Positions 11,076 to 22,074 of a stretch of 64,000 bases of DNA are shown piece by piece. Each line of letters opens with the position of its first letter. Position 1 is the stretch's first letter. The position numbers and the translations under genes were made by a program. The notes beneath the pieces are model-generated. The model did not search any database. It was not told where the DNA came from and worked only from the letters and a program-made list of their open reading frames with translations. The stretch spans positions 1,116,001 through 1,180,000 of the forward strand of contig LR134135.1 in NCBI GenBank assembly GCA_900635465.1, in the 5' to 3' direction. This DNA is from Lelliottia amnigena. Its GTDB lineage: Bacteria > Pseudomonadota > Gammaproteobacteria > Enterobacterales > Enterobacteriaceae.

Positions 11076-11872
11076 ACCGCACGCCGTCCTATCGGCACGA
11101 CCAGCGGCGTACCGGCAATCGGATCGTCGATAATCATGCAGCGCATTCCGTAGATCCGCTCGATCAACTCTGGCGTCACAATCTCTTTCGGCGCGCCTTC
11201 CGCCACGATTTTCCCGTCGCGCAATGCAATCAGATGCGTGGCGTAGCGGCACGCCTGATTCAAATCATGCAGCACCGCCGCCAGGGTGTACCCCTGCGTG
11301 CGGTTGAGATCGCTTAGCAATTCCAGGAGATCAATCTGATGGCTGATATCCAGCCAGGTCGTCGGCTCATCCAGCAGCATGATCGACGTCTCTTGCGCCA
11401 GTACCATTGCAATCCAGGCGCGTTGTCGCTGTCCGCCGGAGAGCGTATCGACGCTTTGCCCAGCGAGATCGGTTATGCCCGTTGCCCGCATCGCGGCCGT
11501 CACCGCCGCTTCATCCTCCTTGCGCCAGCGGGTAAACATCGGCTGATGCGGATAACGCCCGCGCGCGACCAACTCCTGCACAGTGATGTCGCCTGGCGTC
11601 GTGGCGTTTTGCGCCAGCAGCCCGATGCGCCGCGCCACCTCTTTACTGGCAAACTGCTGAATCTGTTCGCCGTCGAGATACACGCTCCCGTGCTGCGGCG
11701 TCATCAGACGGCTCAGGGTACGCAGCAGCGTGGATTTGCCGCAGCCGTTCGGGCCGATAATCGCCGTAAAATGGCCGTCAGGAATTGCCACATTTAACTC
11801 ATGCGCCACGGTTTTTTTGCCGTAACCAAGGGTGAGATTTTCGCCGCGCAAGCGGGTCGCTGTCTGGGTCAT
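11072..11872 (-). CDS. fepC: FepC, ferric enterobactin ABC transporter ATPase
   Basis: Cytoplasmic ATPase of the FepBDGC importer, 266 residues. Walker A is GPNGCGKST at 40-48, the signature is LSGGQRQRAWIAM and Walker B is IMLLDEPTTWLD, followed by the switch histidine in AAVLHDLNQA. The start at 11872 (MTQTATRLRG) overlaps the fepG stop as ATGA; a longer in-frame extension upstream lies inside fepG and is not the start. It is the last gene of the fepD-fepG-fepC operon and its 3' end borders the REP array. Confidence 0.96.
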   Translation of the reverse strand: MTQTATRLRGENLTLGYGKKTVAHELNVAIPDGHFTAIIGPNGCGKSTLLRTLSRLMTPQHGSVYLDGEQIQQFASKEVARRIGLLAQNATTPGDITVQELVARGRYPHQPMFTRWRKEDEAAVTAAMRATGITDLAGQSVDTLSGGQRQRAWIAMVLAQETSIMLLDEPTTWLDISHQIDLLELLSDLNRTQGYTLAAVLHDLNQACRYATHLIALRDGKIVAEGAPKEIVTPELIERIYGMRCMIIDDPIAGTPLVVPIGRRAV

Positions 11873-12861
11873 TTCTTGCGGGACTCCTGAACTAACAACA
11901 CGATGAGATAGATACCGCCAAGACTGACGGTCACGACGCCCACCGGCAGTTGATAAGGCATAAACAGCTGCTGGGCGCAGAGGTCCGCGACCAGCAATAA
12001 AAGTGCGCCACACAGCGCCGACTGGGTGAGGCCCCAGCGCGCCGTGCCGCTCATGCGGCGGGCGATATGCGGTGCAACCAGCGCGATAAAGGAGATAGGC
12101 CCCGCAATGGCGGTAGCGGCAGCGGTTAGGACGACGGCGACCAGCATGAGCGTCAGACGCGAGCGTTCAACGCCCACGCCGAGCGCGCAGGCGCTATCAT
12201 CGCCCATTTCCAGCAGGCGCATTCTGCGCACCAGCAGCCACGCGCAGACAAACATCAGCATGATAATCGGTGTGGCGGGGAGCGTTTTAGCCCACGTCAG
12301 GCCGTTCAAGGACCCTGCGTTCCACAGCCCGGCGGAGAGCGACGTTTCAAGCGATGCGCGCAGCAGCAGCCAGGTGTTGAAGGCCATCAGCATGGCGCGA
12401 ATGCCAATGCCGATAATGATCAGGCGGAAGGTTTCGATTCCGTTGCGCCAGGCCATCGCCCAGACGACAAGCGAGGTGAGCACGCCGCCCGCCATCGCCG
12501 CAAAGGCAATCGCCGTGAGATGCTGACCAAACAGCACCATCGCGACTAACACGCCGCTCCACGCGCCGGTGTTGAAGCCCATCACGTCCGGGCTGCCCAG
12601 CGGGTTGCGCAGCAGCGACTGGAAAATCGCGCCGCTCACGCCGAGCGCAGCACCCACCAGAATCGCCATCACCACGCGTGGTAAACGCCATTCGGTGACG
12701 ACCATCGTGATATTACGCGGCGCGCTGCCGGTGAAGGCGTCAAAAACCTGCATAAAATCGAGCGTGACCGCGCCGCTGCGCAAACTCCAGACGGCGGCCA
12801 TGAGGCTGGCGAGTACCAGCAGCAGGCACGTGCTGACTAATCGGCGGGAAGGGGTTATCAC
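11869..12861 (-). CDS. fepG: FepG, ferric enterobactin ABC transporter permease
   Basis: Inner-membrane permease of the FecCD/BtuC family, 330 residues, very hydrophobic, with the typical pattern LVGAALGVSGAIFQSLLRNPLGSPDVMG near residues 70-100 and GPISFIALVAPHIAR late in the protein. It pairs with FepD to form the membrane channel for ferric enterobactin. Start and stop both overlap the neighbouring genes by four bases, so it is coupled to fepD and fepC. Confidence 0.95.
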   Translation of the reverse strand: MITPSRRLVSTCLLLVLASLMAAVWSLRSGAVTLDFMQVFDAFTGSAPRNITMVVTEWRLPRVVMAILVGAALGVSGAIFQSLLRNPLGSPDVMGFNTGAWSGVLVAMVLFGQHLTAIAFAAMAGGVLTSLVVWAMAWRNGIETFRLIIIGIGIRAMLMAFNTWLLLRASLETSLSAGLWNAGSLNGLTWAKTLPATPIIMLMFVCAWLLVRRMRLLEMGDDSACALGVGVERSRLTLMLVAVVLTAAATAIAGPISFIALVAPHIARRMSGTARWGLTQSALCGALLLLVADLCAQQLFMPYQLPVGVVTVSLGGIYLIVLLVQESRKK

Positions 12862-13874
12862 AGCCCACCTCCACGCTTACGGCGAACCAGGAAAATCAGC
12901 ACCGGCGCGCCAATAAACGCACTGACCACCGAAACGCGCAGCTCGCCCGGCACCAGCACACGACCAATAATATCGGCAAAGAGCAGGAGAACGGGCGTCG
13001 CCAGCAGTGTGACAGGGAGCGACCAGCGGTGATCGGCCCCCACCAGCCAGCGTGCCATATGCGGCATCATCAGGCCAATAAACGCAATCGGCCCGACGAC
13101 CGCCGTCGCGCTGCCGCACAACACGGTGATCGTTAATAATCCAATCAACTGGGTACGTGCCACGCGGCTACCGAGTGCGGTGGCGGTGTCGCTGCCGAGG
13201 CTCAGGCTGTTGAGTGCACGGCTTAAAAAGAGTGCAACGATGGCGGCGATAAGCACCGGGATCGTGACAATGTGTAAGGTTTGTAGCGTACGGATATCCA
13301 GCGATCCGGCTTGCCAGAAGCGTAGCTGATCCCAGACATCGGGATTCAGCAGTGCAATGCCGCTCGATAACCCTTCAAGCACCGCGCCGAGCGCCACGCC
13401 TGCCAGCGTCAGGCGTACCGGGCTTAGCTGGCCGCCACCCTGACTGCCGGTAAAGGCGACAAGCAACGATGCGGCAAGCGCGCCGCAAAATGCCATCACC
13501 AGTTGTTCGGTTGGGGAGGAGAGTCCAAACAGCGCCGCGCCGAGCACAATCGCAAAACTGGCCCCCGCGTTGACGCCCAGAATACCAGGGTCGGCCAGCG
13601 GATTACGGGTCAGCGTTTGCATAAGTGCTCCCGCCAGGCCAAGCGCCGCACCCGCCAGCAATCCGGCGAGCGTGCGCGGCAGTCGTGCGTCGAGCACAAT
13701 CGTACAATCGGCGCTTTGGCATGTCCCGGAAAGCGCGTCAAAAATGACGGATGCAGGCAGCGGTTTCGCGCCAACCAGCAGGCTGAGTGCCATAGCAAGA
13801 ATTAACAGCAACAACAAAAAGGGCACCGCAACGGCGCGTACCGCGAGAGGAGAAGACAACATAGCAACGTCCAT
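12858..13874 (-). CDS. fepD: FepD, ferric enterobactin ABC transporter permease
   Basis: The first permease gene of the operon, 338 residues from ATG 13874. Family motifs are GAALGLAGALMQTLTRNPLADPGILG and GPIAFIGLMMPHMARW. E. coli FepD begins nearer to MLSSPLAVRA, so ATG 13862 is a good alternative; neither start has a clear Shine-Dalgarno sequence. A strong Fur box begins within six bases upstream of 13874, which also favours the shorter form. Confidence 0.94.
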   Translation of the reverse strand: MDVAMLSSPLAVRAVAVPFLLLLLILAMALSLLVGAKPLPASVIFDALSGTCQSADCTIVLDARLPRTLAGLLAGAALGLAGALMQTLTRNPLADPGILGVNAGASFAIVLGAALFGLSSPTEQLVMAFCGALAASLLVAFTGSQGGGQLSPVRLTLAGVALGAVLEGLSSGIALLNPDVWDQLRFWQAGSLDIRTLQTLHIVTIPVLIAAIVALFLSRALNSLSLGSDTATALGSRVARTQLIGLLTITVLCGSATAVVGPIAFIGLMMPHMARWLVGADHRWSLPVTLLATPVLLLFADIIGRVLVPGELRVSVVSAFIGAPVLIFLVRRKRGGGL

Positions 13875-13879
13875 GATTT

Positions 13880-13904
13880 GATAATGATAGTAATTATCGT
13901 TATC
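13880..13904. promoter_or_regulatory. Fur box, fepD/entS divergent promoter
   Basis: GATAATGATAGTAATTATCG followed by TTATC is a near-consensus Fur operator (GATAATGATAATCATTATC) in the region between the divergent fepDGC and entS units. Iron-bound Fur would repress both directions from here. Confidence 0.85.
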
Positions 13905-13950
13905 TATCTTATTTGGCTATGTTAGCATGTGCCACCATAAAATTGGTAGA

Positions 13951-14077
13951 TATACCCGTCATACTTCACGCTGCAGGCGCGTTGGCTTTCCTCGCTCACC
14001 CCGGTCATTTACCTACGTAATTTTCCGGGAATTCCTGCGTCGCCGCCTTCCTGCAACTTGAATTATTTAGGGTATTG
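13951..14077. repeat. ERIC element in the entS leader
   Basis: A 127-bp element of the classic ERIC length. It starts TATACCCGTCATACTTCACG, has the core CGCTCACCCCGGTCATTTAC, and ends CTGCAACTTGAATTATTTAG then GGTATT, giving inverted terminal repeats. It lies between the Fur box and the entS ATG at 14098, so it should be part of the entS 5' untranslated RNA. Confidence 0.85.
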
Positions 14078-14097
14078 ATAGATCTCAAGGCCTTGTC

Positions 14098-15345
14098 ATG
14101 AATCAAAAATCCTGGCTGCTCAATCTCAGCCTCCTCAAGACGCATCCGGCATTTCGCGCCGTATTTATCGCGCGTTTTATCTCCATTTTATCCCTCGGAC
14201 TGCTCGGCGTTGCCGTACCGGTGCAAATCCAGGCCATGACGCAATCCAGCTGGCTGGTTGGTTTGTCTGTGACCTTAACGGGCAGCGCGATGTTTATTGG
14301 GCTAATGGTCGGCGGGGTACTGGCGGATCGCTACGAGCGTAAAAAATTGATTCTGCTGGCGCGCGGGACGTGCGGCGTTGGCTTTATTGGCCTGTGCCTG
14401 AACGCCATGCTGCCGGAGCCGTCGCTCATTGCGATTTATGCGCTGGGATTATGGGACGGTTTCTTCGCTTCGCTGGGCGTGACGGCACTGCTGGCGGCTA
14501 CGCCTGCGCTGGTTGGGCGAGAAAATCTGATGCAGGCGGGGGCGATCACCATGCTCACCGTACGTCTCGGATCGGTGATTTCGCCGATGGTGGGCGGCCT
14601 GTTGCTGGCGACCGGCAACGTGGCGTGGAACTACGGTTTAGCGGCAGCGGGAACCTTTATCACCACGTTAACCCTGCTGCGCTTGCCGCTTTTGCCGCCC
14701 CCGCCGCAGCCGCGCGAACACCCGTTGAAATCGTTGATGGCGGCAATTCGTTTTCTGTTTAGCAATCCGCTGATTGGCGGCATCGCCCTGCTGGGCGGGC
14801 TTCTGACGATGGCGAGTGCGGTGCGCGTGCTCTATCCGGCGCTGGCGATGGAGTGGCAAATGAGCGCCTCGCAAATTGGCCTGCTGTATGCGGCGATCCC
14901 ACTCGGTGCAGCGTTTGGCGCGCTGACCAGTGGCAATCTGGCACACAGTGCGCGCCCGGGGCTGATTATGCTCTCTGCAACCGTCGCCTCGTTTATCGCC
15001 ATCGCTTTCTTTAGCCTTATGCCGTTTTGGGCGCTGGGCGTGGTGTGCCTGGCGCTGTTTGGCTGGCTGAGCGCAGTGAGTTCGTTGCTGCAATACACCC
15101 TGATTCAGACGCAAACGCCGGAAGGGATGCTGGGGCGCATCAACGGTTTATGGACGGCGCAGAACGTGACGGGCGATGCGATTGGGGCGGCGATCCTGGG
15201 CGGACTTGGCGTGATTATGACGCCGATGGCTTCGGCCAGCAGCAGCGGATTTGTGCTGGCGATTGTCGGTGTGATTTTGCTGATAACCCTGGCGGAGCTG
15301 CGCCGATTCCGTCAGGAAGGGGTGTTGAAGGATAGTGCGGCCTGA
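14098..15345 (+). CDS. entS: EntS, enterobactin exporter (MFS)
   Basis: Major facilitator superfamily transporter that exports enterobactin across the inner membrane, 415 residues, 12 hydrophobic segments expected. The loop after helix 2 carries the MFS motif [14 protein letters not shown] near residues 75-90. It runs divergently from fepDGC under a shared Fur box. The start has a weak AAGG site just 3' of an ERIC element. A strong terminator follows, and fepB converges from the other side. Confidence 0.95.
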   Translation: MNQKSWLLNLSLLKTHPAFRAVFIARFISILSLGLLGVAVPVQIQAMTQSSWLVGLSVTLTGSAMFIGLMVGGVLADRYERKKLILLARGTCGVGFIGLCLNAMLPEPSLIAIYALGLWDGFFASLGVTALLAATPALVGRENLMQAGAITMLTVRLGSVISPMVGGLLLATGNVAWNYGLAAAGTFITTLTLLRLPLLPPPPQPREHPLKSLMAAIRFLFSNPLIGGIALLGGLLTMASAVRVLYPALAMEWQMSASQIGLLYAAIPLGAAFGALTSGNLAHSARPGLIMLSATVASFIAIAFFSLMPFWALGVVCLALFGWLSAVSSLLQYTLIQTQTPEGMLGRINGLWTAQNVTGDAIGAAILGGLGVIMTPMASASSSGFVLAIVGVILLITLAELRRFRQEGVLKDSAA

Positions 15346-15545
15346 TGCCCTCTCCCCGGTCCTCTCCCTGGTGAGAGGAAGACAACACTAAAACGGCAAC
15401 TGAGTTGCCGTTTTTTTTACCTTGCGCGGCTTGATACCTTCTCCCACAGGAAGAGGGGAGAAAACTCTAAAACGGCAATCCAGTAGCCGTTTTGTTTTTA
15501 TTTTTCAGCACGATGCCCTCACTCAAAAAAGGAGAGGGCATATTT
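15345..15545. repeat. REP-like palindromes between entS and fepB
   Basis: Two copies of the same compound unit as at 10.7-11.1 kb, but in the opposite orientation: CCCTCTCC/GGTGAGAGG-type palindromes alternate with AAACGGCAA...TTGCCGTTTT hairpins. The first of these hairpins doubles as the entS terminator. Confidence 0.7.
15389..15419 (+). terminator. entS terminator
   Basis: AAAACGGCAACTGAGTTGCC continues into G and eight T. The stem is AAACGGCAAC/GTTGCCGTTT with a short loop and a strong T tract about 45 bases after the entS stop. Confidence 0.8.
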
Positions 15546-15550
15546 TGTAT

Positions 15551-16511
15551 TTACTTGAACAACGCGTTTACACGTTCCAGCACCAGCATGGCGCTGTAAT
15601 AATCCAGGCGGAAGGTCTCCGTACCCAGCGCCCAGACGCGTTTGTTTTGCACCGCAGGCCAGATGCGCCAGCAGCGGATTAGCGTAGATCGCATCGACGT
15701 CTTTCTGGTCGCCCGCAAACAACAATAGCCCTTGTCCATTCAGCCCTGCCGCCAGATTCTCACCACCCAACTGGATGATGTCGTGGCGTTTACCCTGGCT
15801 CTTTGAGGTGTTCAGTCCAGCAGGCAGCTCAGCCAGCTGGAATCCGAGCTGTTGCAGGAATTTGCCCTGCGCCGATTCCGCGGTCCACAGGTTCGCGCTG
15901 TGCGCGGCGGCGGTGTAAACAAGCGCATTCACCGGCTGCGGCGGGAGTTTCATCTGCTGCTTCACCAACGTCAGCTGTTGATCAAATTCGGCGATACGCG
16001 CGGCGGCCTGCTTTTCGTGTCCGGTCAGCGTGCCGAGTTGAGTCAGCAGTTCCTGCCAGCTTTTGTCGTCATAATTGATGACAAGCGTCGGCGCGATAGT
16101 GGAGAGCTGATCGTAAAGCGCCATGGCAGAATCTCCGCCGGTCGCGCTGATCAGAATCAGATCCGGCATTTGCGCGGCAACGGCTTCAGCGCTTGGCTCG
16201 CCGATATAGAGACGCGAAACCTGCCGTTTTTTGGCGATATCCCCCCACTGGCGCATAAATCCTTGCGCATCCGCCACGCGGTTGTTCGGCGTCGTCGCGC
16301 CGCTGGCCACAACCGGCGCGTCAATGGCCAGCAGCGAACCGGTCAGCGTGACGCTGGTAGATACAATGCGCGTCGGCTTGCTTTCCAGGGTATGAACGCC
16401 ACGGCTGTCGGTGACCTGGCGGGGCCAGTCTGCGGCGATGGCTGAGGTTAGTCCTAAAACAAAAAGGCCTGCCAGCAGCAGGGCGTAACGACAAACAGCA
16501 GGGAATTTCAC
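15551..16511 (-). CDS. fepB: FepB, periplasmic ferric enterobactin-binding protein (frameshifted in this sequence)
   Basis: Periplasmic binding protein that delivers ferric enterobactin to FepDG. It has a signal peptide (hydrophobic core [17 protein letters not shown], cleavage near residue 26) and a class III binding-protein fold with [20 protein letters not shown]. The main frame runs from 16511 to about 15662; the last 35 or so residues ([20 protein letters not shown]) are in another frame ending at 15551. One extra base in GGCC near 15660, where HLPAVQNKR is expected, explains the break. Corrected length is about 319 residues, as in E. coli. Confidence 0.92.
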
Positions 16512-16540
16512 AAGGCGACATCCTGTTTTTGTGGAGGTTA

Positions 16541-16686
16541 ATGCTTCTCATTTTCATAAATGCGGCGAAGGGATGCAAGCAATAGTCGCACAAGTTGCGC
16601 TGTCGGCGGTTGACACCGTCGCGCTCTGCTATTAGGTTAGCCATCGAAAATATAAATGATAATTATTCTTACTGCGTTTATCATTT
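16541..16686. promoter_or_regulatory. fepB/entC divergent promoter with Fur-box-like sequences
   Basis: The divergent region has one good Fur-like match, AATGATAATTATTCTTACTG (about 16656-16675), close to entC, and a weaker one, AATGCTTCTCATTTTCATAA (about 16541-16560), on the fepB side. In E. coli this intergenic region carries separate Fur sites for fepB and entCEBAH. Confidence 0.65.
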
Positions 16687-16698
16687 TAGGAGGATGAT

Positions 16699-17874
16699 AT
16701 GGATACGTCATTGGCTGAGGAAGTTCAACACACCGCGACCACGCTGCAATCAGACAGCTTTTTCTTTATGTCGCCCAACCGCAGTTTCACCACATCTGGC
16801 TGTTTTGCCCGTTTTTCGGAGTCCGCAGCAGGCGGCGACGATCCGGCTGGTGCCTTCCAGCAAAAGCTGGCGCAGGCCTTCAATGACGCTAAAGCCAGCG
16901 GGATTTCGCATCCCATTATGGTGGGCGCCATTCCGTTTGATACCCGCAAACCCTCGTCACTGTTTATTCCGCAAAGCTGGCAAACTTTTTCGCGTCCGGC
17001 GCGACAGAAATCCGCACGCTACCATTCCGGCGCGCAGGAGTTGACGGTCGTAAGCCGTACGGAAATCCCGCCGCAGCCCGTATTTGAAGAGATGGTCGCC
17101 CGCGCCGCCGCCCTCACTGCGACGCCGCAGGTCAATAAAGTGGTGCTCTCGCGCCTGATTGATATCGCCACCGATCGGCACATCGACAGCGGTGCGTTGC
17201 TGGAGCGCCTGATCGCGCAAAACCCGGCAAGTTTTAACTTCCACGTTCCGCTCGAAGACGGCGGTGTGCTGCTGGGGGCGAGCCCTGAGCTGCTGCTGCG
17301 CAAAGAGGGGGCACATTTCAGCTCGCTGCCGCTGGCCGGCTCTGCGCGTCGTCAGCCGGACGATATGCTGGATCGCGAAGCCGGAAACAAACTGCTGGCC
17401 TCTGAAAAAGACCGCCACGAACACGATCTGGTGACGCAGGCGATGAAAACCGTGCTGGAACAACGCAGCCATAAGCTGGCAATGCCATCTTCACCGCAGC
17501 TGATCACCACGCCTACGCTCTGGCATCTGGCAACGCCGATTGAAGGCGAAGCGCGGGAAAATGAAAACGCGCTGACGCTGGCCTGTCTGCTGCACCCGAC
17601 GCCTGCGCTGAGCGGTTTCCCGCATCAGGCCGCGAAAGAAATTATTGCCTCTCTGGAGCCGTTTGACCGCGAACTGTTCGGCGGGATCGTCGGCTGGTGC
17701 GACAGCGAAGGCAACGGAGAATGGGTCGTAACGATCCGCTGTGCGCGCCTCCATGAAAACACGGTTCGTCTGTTTGCTGGTGCAGGCATTGTCCCGGCCT
17801 CATCACCCGTCGGCGAATGGCGCGAAACCGGCGTCAAACTCTCCACCATGCTCAACGTTTTTGGTTTGCACTGA
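16699..17874 (+). CDS. entC: EntC, isochorismate synthase
   Basis: Converts chorismate to isochorismate, the first committed step of enterobactin synthesis. At 391 residues it equals E. coli EntC. Chorismate-binding family motifs are present: LGASPELLLRKEG, PLAGSARR, HPTPALSGFP and the metal-binding FGGIVGW segment. A near-perfect AGGAGGATGAT precedes the ATG. It is first in entCEBAH and only nine bases separate it from entE. Confidence 0.96.
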   Translation: MDTSLAEEVQHTATTLQSDSFFFMSPNRSFTTSGCFARFSESAAGGDDPAGAFQQKLAQAFNDAKASGISHPIMVGAIPFDTRKPSSLFIPQSWQTFSRPARQKSARYHSGAQELTVVSRTEIPPQPVFEEMVARAAALTATPQVNKVVLSRLIDIATDRHIDSGALLERLIAQNPASFNFHVPLEDGGVLLGASPELLLRKEGAHFSSLPLAGSARRQPDDMLDREAGNKLLASEKDRHEHDLVTQAMKTVLEQRSHKLAMPSSPQLITTPTLWHLATPIEGEARENENALTLACLLHPTPALSGFPHQAAKEIIASLEPFDRELFGGIVGWCDSEGNGEWVVTIRCARLHENTVRLFAGAGIVPASSPVGEWRETGVKLSTMLNVFGLH

Positions 17875-17883
17875 GGAATAATC

Positions 17884-19494
17884 ATGACGCTTCCCTTTAC
17901 CCGTTGGCCTGAGGAATTTGCCCGGCGCTACCGTGAAAAAGGCTACTGGCAAGATGTGCCGCTGACCGACATTTTGACGCGTCATGCTGACAGCGACGCG
18001 ACGGCAGTTTTCGACGGCGAGCGGCAGTACACCTACCGTCAGCTTCACAAGGCAGTGAATAACCTCGCGTCCGCACTGCAGGCGCAGGGGATTAAGCGCG
18101 GCGAAACGGCGCTGGTGCAACTGGGCAACGTGGCCGAGTTTTACATCACTTTCTTTGCCCTGCTGCAGGCGGGCGTCGCCCCCGTGAATGCGCTTTTTAG
18201 CCATCAACGCAGCGAGCTGAACGCGTACGCACTTCAAATTGCGCCCGCGCTGGTGATTGCCGATCGCCAGCATGCGCTGTTTGCGGACGATGATTTCCTG
18301 AATACGTTTGTCGATGAACACCGCTCCGTGCGCGTGGTGCTGCTGCGCGGCGATAACGGTGAACACGCCCTGGAGACGGCCATTGCGCGTCCGGCGGACA
18401 ACTTTATTGCCAGCCCGACGCCTGCCGATGAAGTGGCGTTTTTCCAGCTTTCCGGCGGGAGCACCGGCACGCCAAAGCTGATCCCGCGCACGCACAACGA
18501 CTACTACTACAGCATTTTGCGCAGCAACGAAGTGTGCGGCATTACGGCTGAAACGCGCTACCTGAACGCGCTGCCCGCAGCGCACAACTTTGCGATGAGT
18601 TCTCCGGGATCGCTGGGCGTATTTATGGCGGGTGGGTGCGTGGCGCTGGCGAACGATCCGAGCGCCACGCTTTGCTTCCCACTGATTGAAAAACACCAGC
18701 TCAACGTTGCGTCTTTGGTTCCTCCTGCGGTCAGCCTGTGGTTGCAGGCCATCGCGGAAGGAGCGGGTAACGCTCAACTGGCGTCGCTGACGCTATTACA
18801 GGTGGGCGGAGCACGACTTTCTGCCACGCTTGCGGCGCGCATTCCGGCGGAAATTGGCTGTCAGCTGCAGCAGGTTTTTGGCATGGCGGAAGGGCTGGTG
18901 AACTACACCGCGATCGACGACACCCCGGAGCGCATCATGAACACCCAGGGTCGTCCAATGTGCCCGGATGACGAAGTGTGGGTAGCAGATGAAAACGGAC
19001 AACCGCTGCCGCGCGGTGAAGTCGGGCGTTTGATGACGCGCGGGCCGTACACCTTCCGTGGCTATTTCAACAGCCCGGAACACAACGCCAGCGCTTTTGA
19101 TGCCGACGGTTTTTACTGCTCCGGCGATCTGATCTCCATCGACGAGCAGGGTTACATCACCGTGCAGGGGCGTGAAAAAGATCAGATCAACCGTGGCGGC
19201 GAGAAGATCGCAGCGGAAGAGATCGAGAATTTACTGCTGCGTCACGAATCGGTGATCCACGCGGCGCTGGTCAGCATGGAAGACAGCCTGCTGGGCGAAA
19301 AAAGCTGCGCGTATCTGGTGGTGAAAAAGCCCCTGCGCGCGGTGGACGTGCGTCGTTTCCTGCGCGAGCAGGGGATTGCAGAATTCAAACTGCCGGACAG
19401 GGTCGAGAGCGTGGATGCGCTGCCGCTGACGCCGGTCGGGAAAGTAGACAAGAAACAATTGCGCCTGTGGCTCGCTGAACGCGCCCAGGGCTGA
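17884..19494 (+). CDS. entE: EntE, 2,3-dihydroxybenzoate-AMP ligase
   Basis: Activates 2,3-dihydroxybenzoate as an adenylate and loads it on the EntB aryl carrier domain. The protein has 536 residues, the usual length. Adenylate-forming motifs are present: [14 protein letters not shown] near 185-198, FGMAEGL, YCSGDL and the catalytic lysine in TPVGKVDKK near the C-terminus. It is in operon with entC and entB, with an intergenic gap of ten bases before entB. Confidence 0.96.
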   Translation: MTLPFTRWPEEFARRYREKGYWQDVPLTDILTRHADSDATAVFDGERQYTYRQLHKAVNNLASALQAQGIKRGETALVQLGNVAEFYITFFALLQAGVAPVNALFSHQRSELNAYALQIAPALVIADRQHALFADDDFLNTFVDEHRSVRVVLLRGDNGEHALETAIARPADNFIASPTPADEVAFFQLSGGSTGTPKLIPRTHNDYYYSILRSNEVCGITAETRYLNALPAAHNFAMSSPGSLGVFMAGGCVALANDPSATLCFPLIEKHQLNVASLVPPAVSLWLQAIAEGAGNAQLASLTLLQVGGARLSATLAARIPAEIGCQLQQVFGMAEGLVNYTAIDDTPERIMNTQGRPMCPDDEVWVADENGQPLPRGEVGRLMTRGPYTFRGYFNSPEHNASAFDADGFYCSGDLISIDEQGYITVQGREKDQINRGGEKIAAEEIENLLLRHESVIHAALVSMEDSLLGEKSCAYLVVKKPLRAVDVRRFLREQGIAEFKLPDRVESVDALPLTPVGKVDKKQLRLWLAERAQG

Positions 19495-19504
19495 GGAACT
19501 GATT

Positions 19505-20358
19505 ATGGCGATTCCAAAATTAACCGGTTATGCACTGCCGACGGCCGCTGAACTGCCGAACAATAAAGTGAACTGGGCGTTCGAGCCCGAGCGCGCCGCG
19601 CTGTTGATCCACGACATGCAGGAATATTTCCTCAACTTCTGGGGCGAAAATTGCCCGATGATGGTGCAAGTGGTGGCGAACATCGCGCAACTTCGCGATT
19701 ACTGCAAAAAGCACAATATTCCGGTCTATTACACCGCGCAGCCAAAAGAGCAGAGCGACGAAGACCGTGCGTTGCTGAACGACATGTGGGGGCCGGGGCT
19801 AACCCGCTCGCCGGAGCAGCAGCGTATCGTATCGGAACTGACGCCTGACGAAGCCGACACCGTGCTGGTGAAATGGCGCTACAGCGCGTTCCACCGCTCG
19901 CCGCTGGAGCAGATGCTCAAAGAGACGGGCCGCAATCAGCTGCTGATCACCGGCGTTTACGCGCACATCGGTTGTATGACGACCGCCACCGACGCTTTTA
20001 TGCGTGATATCAAGCCGTTCTTTATCGCCGACGCGCTGGCCGATTTCAGCCGCGAAGAGCATCTGATGTCGTTGAACTACGTCGCGGGCCGCACCGGACG
20101 CGTGGTGATGACCGACGAACTGCTGCCGTCCGTACCCGCCAGCAAAGAGGCGCTACGTGCCGTGATCCTGCCGCTGCTGGACGAATCTGACGAGCCGATG
20201 GACGACGAAAACCTGATTGATTATGGTCTCGACTCCGTGCGCATGATGGCGCTGGCTGCCCGCTGGCGTAAAGTTCACGGCGATATCGATTTCGTGATGC
20301 TGGCAAAAAATCCGACCCTCGATGCCTGGTGGGCGCTGCTGTCCCGCGAGGTGAAGTG

Positions 20359-20359
<1 letters not shown>
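19505..20359 (+). CDS. entB: EntB, isochorismatase and aryl carrier protein
   Basis: Bifunctional 284-residue protein. The N-terminal isochorismatase domain (AALLIHDMQEYF with the catalytic Asp, and VYAHIGCMTTATDAF) hydrolyses isochorismate. The C-terminal aryl carrier domain has DYGLDSVRMM, with Ser244 as the phosphopantetheine site modified by EntD. The stop overlaps the entA start by one base (TGATG). Confidence 0.96.
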
Positions 20360-21527
<1,168 letters not shown>

Positions 21528-21539
21528 TGGGTGCGGTTT

Positions 21540-21900
21540 GATGCCCTCACCCTAACCCTCTCCCACGGGAGAGGGAATCGCTTGTGCGGTGTTCTGCTCC
21601 TCCCGTAAACCAAAAATGCGCTCTGCTTTTCTCCCTCTCTCACGGGAGAGGGAATCGCTCGTGCGGGGTTTTGTTCCTTCTGTAAAACAAAAAGCGCTCC
21701 GCTTTTCTCCCTCTCCCCTGGAGAGAGGGAATCGCTCGTGCGGTGTTCTGCTCTTCCCGTAAAACAAAATGTGCTCTGCTTTTCTCCCTATTCCCTGGAG
21801 AGAGGGAATCGCTCGTGTGGTGTTCTGATCTTCCCGTAAAACAAAAAGCGCTCTGCTTTTTTCCCTCTCCCGTGGGGAGAGGGCTGGGGTGAGGGGCAAA
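21540..21900. repeat. REP-like palindrome array after entH
   Basis: Four or five tandem units with a period of about 75-78 bases. Each has a TCCCTCTC...GAGAGAGGGA palindrome, then ATCGCTCGTGCGGTGTTCTG and a tail (CTTCCCGTAAAACAAAAAGC...GCTTTT) that differs from the tail of the 10.7-kb and 31-kb arrays. The array ends in CCCTCTCCCGTGGGGAGAGG and GGTGAGGGG. No gene is present. The remaining 170 bases before cstA are presumed to hold its promoter; I could not identify a convincing activator site. Confidence 0.75.
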
Positions 21901-22074
21901 CATCAACTCAGTGCTATTTTCCATCCTGGCACTCGCTAAAGTGATCCGCTTAACACAGTGAAGTAAATATCTGGTTTGACCACGCATTATTGCGTTTCAA
22001 AGTTGTTAAATTTCAAGCCGTGATCTAGAAACAAAATGTAACATCTCACTGTTTCTCGCTAACGGATAACAACT

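Noticed and set aside
10657..11082. Repetitive 141-codon frame on the minus strand
   Set aside because: It is only the translation of the tandem REP-like units (repeating LPFYFYLVRSGALTPPSP-type peptide).
17803..18777. 324-codon open frame on the minus strand opposite entC/entE
   Set aside because: It is the shadow of a GC-rich gene with strong codon bias; the protein is Arg/Gln/His-rich and shows no domain, and entE on the other strand is certain.
21552..21987. Overlapping repetitive frames after entH
   Set aside because: Translation of another REP-like array, with no gene-like start or composition.
21901..22074. CRP site for cstA
   Set aside because: GTGATCTAGAAAC and TGTAACATCTCAC look like half-sites, but the spacing does not fit a CRP operator.
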